Origin: UBA8337 sp965657665 | GTDB taxonomy: Bacteria > Pseudomonadota > Alphaproteobacteria > RS24 | Reading direction: 5' to 3' | Assembly (NCBI GenBank): GCA_965657665.1 | Contig: CBFHPF010000021.1 | Coordinates: 1 to 18,742 of the forward strand | Length of the DNA: 18,742 nucleotides | Part shown: positions 14,757 through 18,742 of the stretch, piece after piece | Layout of the letters: each line of letters starts with the position of its first letter | How positions within the stretch are numbered: position 1 is the stretch's first letter | The notes under the pieces: generated by a model | What the model saw: the letters and a program-made list of their open reading frames with translations, nothing else | The model's database searches: none | Told to the model about the DNA's origin: nothing | Position numbers and translations under genes: made by a program

Positions 14757-15593
14757 ATGAGTGCAATGGAAATTCGTGAAATTTCGGGTGGTGTCGGTGT
14801 TGAGCTGGCCAATCTTGATTTAAGTCAAAAATTGAGCGACGGCGAATTTGACGCGGTAAAACAAGCCTTTATCGACCATGGCTTGGTGTTTATGCGCGAC
14901 CAAAACATCACCCCTGAGCAACATATTGAGTTTGCTGAACGCTGGGGCGATATCAACGTTAATCGCTTCTTCCCGAAAGTGGCAGGCTATGAAAAAATCG
15001 CCGCCGTGACCAAAGAAAAAGACCAAGCCACCAATATTGGCGGCGGCTGGCACACCGACCATAGCTATGACCAAATTCCGGCTATGGGTTCAATTTTACT
15101 GGCCCGCGAAACACCGCCTGTCGGCGGCGATACTTTGTTCGCCTGCATGTATAAAGCCTATGACGCGCTATCAGATGGGCTGAAAGCAACTTTAGAAAAT
15201 ATCAATGCAGTGCATTCTAGCCGCCATATTTTCGGCGACCAGTCGGCTTATCGCGCTGAGATGGATGATGTGTTTGAAAATGCCGAGCAAGCGACGCAAG
15301 ACGCTGTGCATCCGGTTATCATCACCCACCCTGAAAGCGGTCGCAAAGCGCTTTACGTCAATCCGGCGTTTACGTTGCATTTTGAGGGCTGGACGGCAGC
15401 TGAAAGTCAGCCATTGCTGGATTATCTGTATCAGCACGCCACTATGATGGAGCATACGACGCGATTTAAATGGGCCGAAGGCTCCATTGCCATTTGGGAC
15501 AATCGCTGCACTTGGCATTATGCGCTGAACGATTATCACGGCGCACGCCGCGAAATGCATCGTATTACGCTGGAAGGCTCACCGCTCGTATAG
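14757..15593 (+). CDS. TauD/TfdA-family Fe(II)/2-oxoglutarate dioxygenase
   Basis: This is a 278-residue enzyme with the iron triad His99 and Asp101 (in GGWHTDHSYD) and His254 (in CTWHYALNDY). Arg264/Arg265 and Arg269 (GARREMHRI) can hold 2-oxoglutarate. The family hydroxylates a substrate such as taurine, an alkyl sulfonate or sulfate, or a carboxylic acid, coupled to 2-oxoglutarate decarboxylation in the cytoplasm. The sequence shows no clue that fixes the substrate, and no transporter or sulfur gene lies nearby. ATG 14757 is chosen because the family N-terminus begins with EIREISGGVGVEL-type sequence and GGAG lies 6 bases upstream. An open stretch up to 14628 adds 43 unrelated residues. 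The stop codon sits in a 14-bp direct duplication. Confidence 0.92.
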   Translation: MSAMEIREISGGVGVELANLDLSQKLSDGEFDAVKQAFIDHGLVFMRDQNITPEQHIEFAERWGDINVNRFFPKVAGYEKIAAVTKEKDQATNIGGGWHTDHSYDQIPAMGSILLARETPPVGGDTLFACMYKAYDALSDGLKATLENINAVHSSRHIFGDQSAYRAEMDDVFENAEQATQDAVHPVIITHPESGRKALYVNPAFTLHFEGWTAAESQPLLDYLYQHATMMEHTTRFKWAEGSIAIWDNRCTWHYALNDYHGARREMHRITLEGSPLV

Positions 15594-15615
15594 AGGCGCT
15601 GGTATAGACGCGCTG
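15588..15615 (+). repeat. 14-bp direct duplication across the dioxygenase stop codon
   Basis: GTATAGAGGCGCTG (15588-15601) is followed at once by GTATAGACGCGCTG (15602-15615), one mismatch in 14. The first copy includes the dioxygenase stop TAG and the second repeats that TAG. It fills nearly all of the 24-base gap to the convergent gene. No terminator was recognised there. Confidence 0.8.
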
Positions 15616-15617
15616 TT

Positions 15618-16217
15618 TTACCCAAGCATTTCCTCGACCTGACCCAAACGTTCTTTGCCAAAGAACATTTCATCGCCGACAAAAAATGTCGGAATGCCGA
15701 ACGCACCACGGTCGACAGCGCTTTGCGTATTGGCCATGAGTTTGGCCTTAATCGCATCATCGCTCATATCAGCCATGATTTTATCGGCATCAAAACCGGC
15801 ATCTTGATAGGCTTTGTGCAGCACTTCAGGGTCGTCCAGCTTCAATTCTTGTTCCCATAACGCCTTCACCATCGCGTCAATATAATCGCTCAAATAACCG
15901 TCGCGCTCAGCTACCAGGCAGCCGCGCATCAGCATCAGCGAAATAACCGGAAAATGCGGATTAAACTTAAAATCCGTCAGATTGTGCCGCGCAATAAAGC
16001 GTTGAATTTCCAGTGCATCATATTCCGGTTTATTTTTAATATCGCCAAACGCAATCATCGGGGCTTGGTTGCCGGTCAGCTTGAAAATGCCGCCCAATAA
16101 GCTCGGAATATAATTAAACGTCGCGTCGGTGCGTGCCTCAATATCGGGAATGACTTTATGGACGAAATAGGCGTTGGGGCTGGCGAAGTCGAAAATGAAA
16201 TCAACGGTTTTACTCAT
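15618..16217 (-). CDS. 2-hydroxychromene-2-carboxylate isomerase-like / DsbA-family (kappa GST-type) protein
   Basis: This 199-residue thioredoxin-fold protein has the family start VDFIFDFASPNAYF, where Ser13 replaces the CxxC of true DsbA. Its C-terminal signature is DRGAFGIPTFFVGDEMFFG (169-187), with the cis-Pro at 176. Relatives such as NahD isomerise 2-hydroxychromene-2-carboxylate with glutathione in naphthalene breakdown, but most family members have no known substrate and no other aromatic-degradation gene is present. It has no signal peptide, so it is cytoplasmic. ATG 16217 has GGGAG upstream at good spacing. It is convergent with the dioxygenase gene and divergent from the protease gene. 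Confidence 0.92.
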   Translation of the reverse strand: MSKTVDFIFDFASPNAYFVHKVIPDIEARTDATFNYIPSLLGGIFKLTGNQAPMIAFGDIKNKPEYDALEIQRFIARHNLTDFKFNPHFPVISLMLMRGCLVAERDGYLSDYIDAMVKALWEQELKLDDPEVLHKAYQDAGFDADKIMADMSDDAIKAKLMANTQSAVDRGAFGIPTFFVGDEMFFGKERLGQVEEMLG

Positions 16218-16301
16218 AATAGGTCTCCCGAATAGCGCAATGCGTGAGCGTCAATAGTGTCACAATCGCCGCTTTGAGACAATCTAACTCATACGTGAGA
16301 C

Positions 16302-16331
16302 TTGCCGTGTCGCATCAAATCGAGGGATAAT
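16302..16331 (+). promoter_or_regulatory. Putative sigma-70-like promoter of the S8 lipoprotein gene
   Basis: TTGCCG (16302-16307) and GATAAT (16326-16331) are spaced by 18 bases, a fair match to -35 and -10 elements. They lie 47 bases upstream of the preferred GTG start. The surrounding gap (16218-16378) holds no other recognisable feature. Confidence 0.35.
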
Positions 16332-16378
16332 AAATCGTTAAACGAGTATGTAAGTTGCGTAATGTTGAGTATCAGTTT

Positions 16379-17536
16379 GTGTCGCGTCGCGCGCAGTCAT
16401 TTTGGCCGCGCTTGCTTTTGCTCGCCTTTTTGCTACCGGCGCTGGCGGCGTGCGGCAAGCTCAGTGAAGATGTCGACTTAGAGCCTGTCAGTTCCAGCAA
16501 TAATGACGACGACAGTGCGGGCGTATCCGGCTGCTCGCTTTATTGCGATGAATATGGCGCGCAATATGAAGTCGGCTCGCCATCCACACGCTCAGCCACA
16601 TCCGATAAATTATTTCTTGGTGACCGCCGCACGCTGGCCTTTGACGGCCATGCCAGCATCATCGCCGCGCACGAGGCTCTCAATTCGGGCGATGTGCCGA
16701 TTGCCAGTACCGACACTGGCGCGACCACCCAATGGGATGAGGGCTGGACCGGCAAAGGCGTGAAAGTCGCCGTGCTCGATTTGTTTGATTGGGATGACGG
16801 CACAGTTGACGACCACGGCGAAAAAGTCTCGCTCGTGGTTAATTCGGTTGCCCCCGAGGCTGACCTCAATATGCGCAATTCAACACTCTACTCAAACGAC
16901 ATTCACGCTGCGTGGATTGCCTTTAATGAAGACGAATATTTCATCGTCAATAATTCGTTCGGGCGCGCGCGCTATAATCACAATACCGGCGAAGAAAACA
17001 CCAATTTCGATGCCGAAGTCGCCAATGCGGTTTCCAGCAATTACGAAATCACCGGCGATGCGGTATATGACGAAGACATGCTGTTTATTTTCGCCGCCGG
17101 TAATAGCGGCACATACTGCCCCGACAAACGCATTCAAGCGTGCACCTATGGCGCGGCGGTCGTGCACCAGCAGCGCGAAAACGGCAAGACCGATAAAGAC
17201 GCATTTATGTGGGTCGGCTCATTGAATGATGCCGGAACAGCCTTGGCCGATTACAGCCATTCAGCCGGTGATATGTCATCCGACTTTATGGTCGCGCATG
17301 ATGATGTATTGTCGCCGGGCGATGCGGCGGGCACATCTTTTGCTGCGCCGCGTGTGGCCGGTGCTGCCGCGCTTGTGCGACAAAAATTTCCTTTGCTTGA
17401 TGGCGCTGAATTGAAAAGCCTATTGCTTAACACGGCGACCGATATGGGGGCTTCCGGCCCTGACCCGATTTATGGCATGGGCAAACTTGACCTTGGTAAT
17501 GCACTGAGCCCGCAGGGCATGTTCAGCGCACAATGA
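16379..17536 (+). CDS. Subtilisin-like (S8) serine protease lipoprotein
   Basis: A lipoprotein signal peptide (MSRRAQSFWPRLLLLAFLL, lipobox LAAC, Cys25) precedes an acidic Ser/Asn/Asp-rich linker and an S8 domain (about 105-375). The catalytic residues are Asp134 (VAVLDLFDWDDG), His146 (DDHGEKVS) and Ser320 (AAGTSFAAPRVAGAAAL). The oxyanion Asn is Asn242 in FAAGNSG. The His motif lacks the usual HGTH form but keeps His-Gly. Other Cys pairs (52/56, 247/255) may form disulfides. It is probably anchored in the outer membrane, since the residue after the lipid Cys is Gly rather than Asp. Lipoprotein S8 proteases such as SphB1 and NalP process surface proteins, but those are fused to a beta-barrel that is missing here. 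The start is uncertain: GTG 16379 fits the signal peptide best, and TTG 16355 adds eight residues. The next gene follows after 13 bases. Confidence 0.87.
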   Translation: MSRRAQSFWPRLLLLAFLLPALAACGKLSEDVDLEPVSSSNNDDDSAGVSGCSLYCDEYGAQYEVGSPSTRSATSDKLFLGDRRTLAFDGHASIIAAHEALNSGDVPIASTDTGATTQWDEGWTGKGVKVAVLDLFDWDDGTVDDHGEKVSLVVNSVAPEADLNMRNSTLYSNDIHAAWIAFNEDEYFIVNNSFGRARYNHNTGEENTNFDAEVANAVSSNYEITGDAVYDEDMLFIFAAGNSGTYCPDKRIQACTYGAAVVHQQRENGKTDKDAFMWVGSLNDAGTALADYSHSAGDMSSDFMVAHDDVLSPGDAAGTSFAAPRVAGAAALVRQKFPLLDGAELKSLLLNTATDMGASGPDPIYGMGKLDLGNALSPQGMFSAQ

Positions 17537-17549
17537 GGGGGGAGCGATT

Positions 17550-18119
17550 ATGACACACCATATCATCCGCCGCTTCTTCGCCGCATTTATCAGCGCTTTC
17601 ATCATTTTATTTACCGGTCCGGTAGCGGCCAATGATGTTCAACTCGTCAGCCTGAAGGCGACAAGCCAGCACGCCGCTTCGAAAGTTTGGAGCGGTCGTT
17701 TTCGTGGCCTGAACGGGCGCGATTATAATGCCAGCGCGTTTTATAAGCCGACCAAGCCACAGCTTTCAGCCACCGGCCTTTTAATGATAAATTCGCAAGA
17801 CCGCGTCAGCTGGTTGTTGCCAATATCGATTGATGCGGGCTATCACGCGAAACTTTATCAAGCCGACCCGCTGGCCAGCATCGGCTTCGGCACCGCCGTG
17901 TCGTTAGACGCCCACAGCGTTGTGACTTTACGGGTCGATAATCTGCTGGTCAGTGGCGGCAAAATATCGGAACGGCCATGCTATGACAGCTATCGTCGCC
18001 GTTATCATTGCGGCTCAGGTTTGGCATGGACCGATTTCAAAAAGACGGACTTCGACCGGCGCGGACGTTTGGCCGTGCCATCTATCGAAATTAAATTTAA
18101 GCGCCGTTTCTCTTTCTAG
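17550..18119 (+). CDS. Exported protein, probable small outer-membrane beta-barrel, partner of the S8 lipoprotein
   Basis: Residues 1-27 form a signal peptide ending in PVAA. The mature part, about 162 residues, is predicted by eye to be beta-rich, with alternating polar and hydrophobic residues and no further membrane helix. The chain ends in Phe after IEIKFKRRFSF, like the C-terminal signature recognised by the BAM outer-membrane assembly machinery. A Cys pair (Cys144, Cys154) lies in ERPCYDSYRRRYHCGSGLAW, a motif I associate with autotransporter-type barrel domains of S8 proteases, from memory and unverified. Its own GGAG ribosome site and signal peptide show a separate gene, not a frameshifted tail. 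The tight spacing to the protease suggests co-expression. A plain periplasmic beta protein remains possible. Confidence 0.6.
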   Translation: MTHHIIRRFFAAFISAFIILFTGPVAANDVQLVSLKATSQHAASKVWSGRFRGLNGRDYNASAFYKPTKPQLSATGLLMINSQDRVSWLLPISIDAGYHAKLYQADPLASIGFGTAVSLDAHSVVTLRVDNLLVSGGKISERPCYDSYRRRYHCGSGLAWTDFKKTDFDRRGRLAVPSIEIKFKRRFSF

Positions 18120-18136
18120 CCTGTCATTTCCGTTTT

Positions 18137-18148
18137 GGCGTTCGCGCC
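18137..18148. terminator. Small GGCG-TTCG-CGCC hairpin between convergent genes
   Basis: A 4-bp stem, GGCG/CGCC, closes a TTCG loop between the end of the barrel gene and the end of the acyl-CoA dehydrogenase gene. It is flanked by TTTT on the left and TAAAA on the right, which can extend the stem weakly. Neither strand has a proper T-run after the stem, so termination is only a possibility. Confidence 0.25.
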
Positions 18149-18742
18149 TAAAACATCAAATCCGCCAGCTTGCGGCGATGATAGCGTGTATCGCCATGCA
18201 AGGCGCACCCCATAATGGCGCGGCGGCGATAAAGCTGCGCATCACAATCATAGGTGAACCCGAAGCCGCCATGAAACTGAATGGCGCGGTCGGCCGCAAA
18301 ACTCATTGCCTCACCCGCTTCTGATTTCGCCATCCGCACAGCCACTTCGCCCTCACCTTGGCGACCGAATAAATAGGCCGCCGAATAAAGATGCGAGCGC
18401 GCCCGCTCATAGCTTTGATGCGCGTCAACAATGGTATGTTTCAGCGATTGATAGCTGCCGATGAGCTTGCCGAATTGCTTACGGGTTTTGAGATAATCCA
18501 GCGTGTAATCGACACAAGCATACGCCCCGCCGCACATATCTGCCGCCAGTAATAAAGACGCCGCCAGCTCAATATGCGCCAATGTATCTGCCGCCAAATC
18601 GACATCCATCAAACTGTCAGTCGGCACAGTCAGGCCATTCAAATCGATTTTATAGCTGCGCTGTGTCTCATCGATAATCGTCTCGCGGCTCAGGCGACCG
18701 GCCACCATATCGGCGTCCAACACCAAAAGCGCCGGTTTATCA
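18148..18742 (-). CDS. Acyl-CoA dehydrogenase, C-terminal part (cut by right edge)
   Basis: The frame is open to the window end, so about the last 197 residues of a larger flavoprotein are present. The C-terminal helical domain shows TRKQFGKLIGSYQSLKH (FAD-contacting) and QFHGGFGFTYDCDAQLYRRR, both diagnostic of acyl-CoA dehydrogenases. The family oxidises acyl-CoA thioesters to enoyl-CoA with FAD, passing electrons to ETF. The first internal TTG or ATG codons near 18726-18708 are not the true start, because conserved middle-domain sequence (PALLVLDAD) continues beyond them. The substrate cannot be told from this part. It is convergent with the barrel gene. Confidence 0.93.
   Translation of the reverse strand, partial: DKPALLVLDADMVAGRLSRETIIDETQRSYKIDLNGLTVPTDSLMDVDLAADTLAHIELAASLLLAADMCGGAYACVDYTLDYLKTRKQFGKLIGSYQSLKHTIVDAHQSYERARSHLYSAAYLFGRQGEGEVAVRMAKSEAGEAMSFAADRAIQFHGGFGFTYDCDAQLYRRRAIMGCALHGDTRYHRRKLADLMF

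Noticed and set aside
17537..17549. Frameshift or stop splitting one S8 autotransporter gene
   Set aside because: The downstream gene has its own GGAG site, ATG and signal peptide, so two genes are the simpler reading.

Overview
The window looks like a Gram-negative, most likely alphaproteobacterial chromosome of moderate GC. The evidence is an outer-membrane lipoprotein signal, a type IV pilus/type II secretion core, a MoxR-DUF58-transglutaminase operon, a TauD-like dioxygenase, an HCCA-isomerase-like DsbA protein and an acyl-CoA dehydrogenase, all in compact convergent and divergent operons. The finer taxonomy (a marine clade such as SAR116 is possible) is a guess. There are no tRNA, rRNA, CRISPR or insertion-sequence signals.

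Left part (1-2617). The left edge cuts a minus-strand gene after 11 codons. Its start, MNIRAQSEKGF, looks like a prepilin leader cut at G|F. Divergent from it is a two-gene partner-switching unit: a STAS anti-sigma-antagonist-like protein with a long disordered tail, then a GAF-PP2C-HATPase protein that carries phosphatase and kinase domains on one chain.

2600-6822. A tightly overlapping minus-strand operon, moxR - DUF58 - tgpA-like transglutaminase, is the usual MoxR chaperone module for envelope work. Its last gene overlaps the phosphatase/kinase gene tail to tail by 18 bases. Divergent from moxR is a small protein with four cysteines (CxxC...C...WCGE). Its stop codon lies inside a 12-bp tandem repeat.

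6897-14511. One minus-strand operon of five genes encodes the inner-membrane core of a type IV pilus-like machine. In transcription order these are a PilM-PilN fusion (GspL-like architecture), a PilO-like protein with a long acidic cytoplasmic extension, a periplasmic LysM protein in the PilP position, the PilB-type ATPase and the PilC-type platform protein. No secretin, prepilin peptidase or PilT is in the window. The possible prepilin at the left edge could be a substrate.

14512-18742. After a 245-bp divergent intergenic region come a TauD/TfdA-family dioxygenase and a convergent HCCA-isomerase-like thioredoxin-fold protein. Next is a plus-strand pair: a subtilisin-like (S8) lipoprotein and a small exported protein that may be a solitary outer-membrane beta-barrel. 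This pair is arranged like a lipoprotein S8 autotransporter (SphB1/NalP type) split into two genes. The right edge cuts an acyl-CoA dehydrogenase gene read from the minus strand.

The strongest leads for something undescribed are the unusual pilus core (fusion, acidic PilO extension, LysM-PilP, probable prepilin start) and the split protease/barrel pair.
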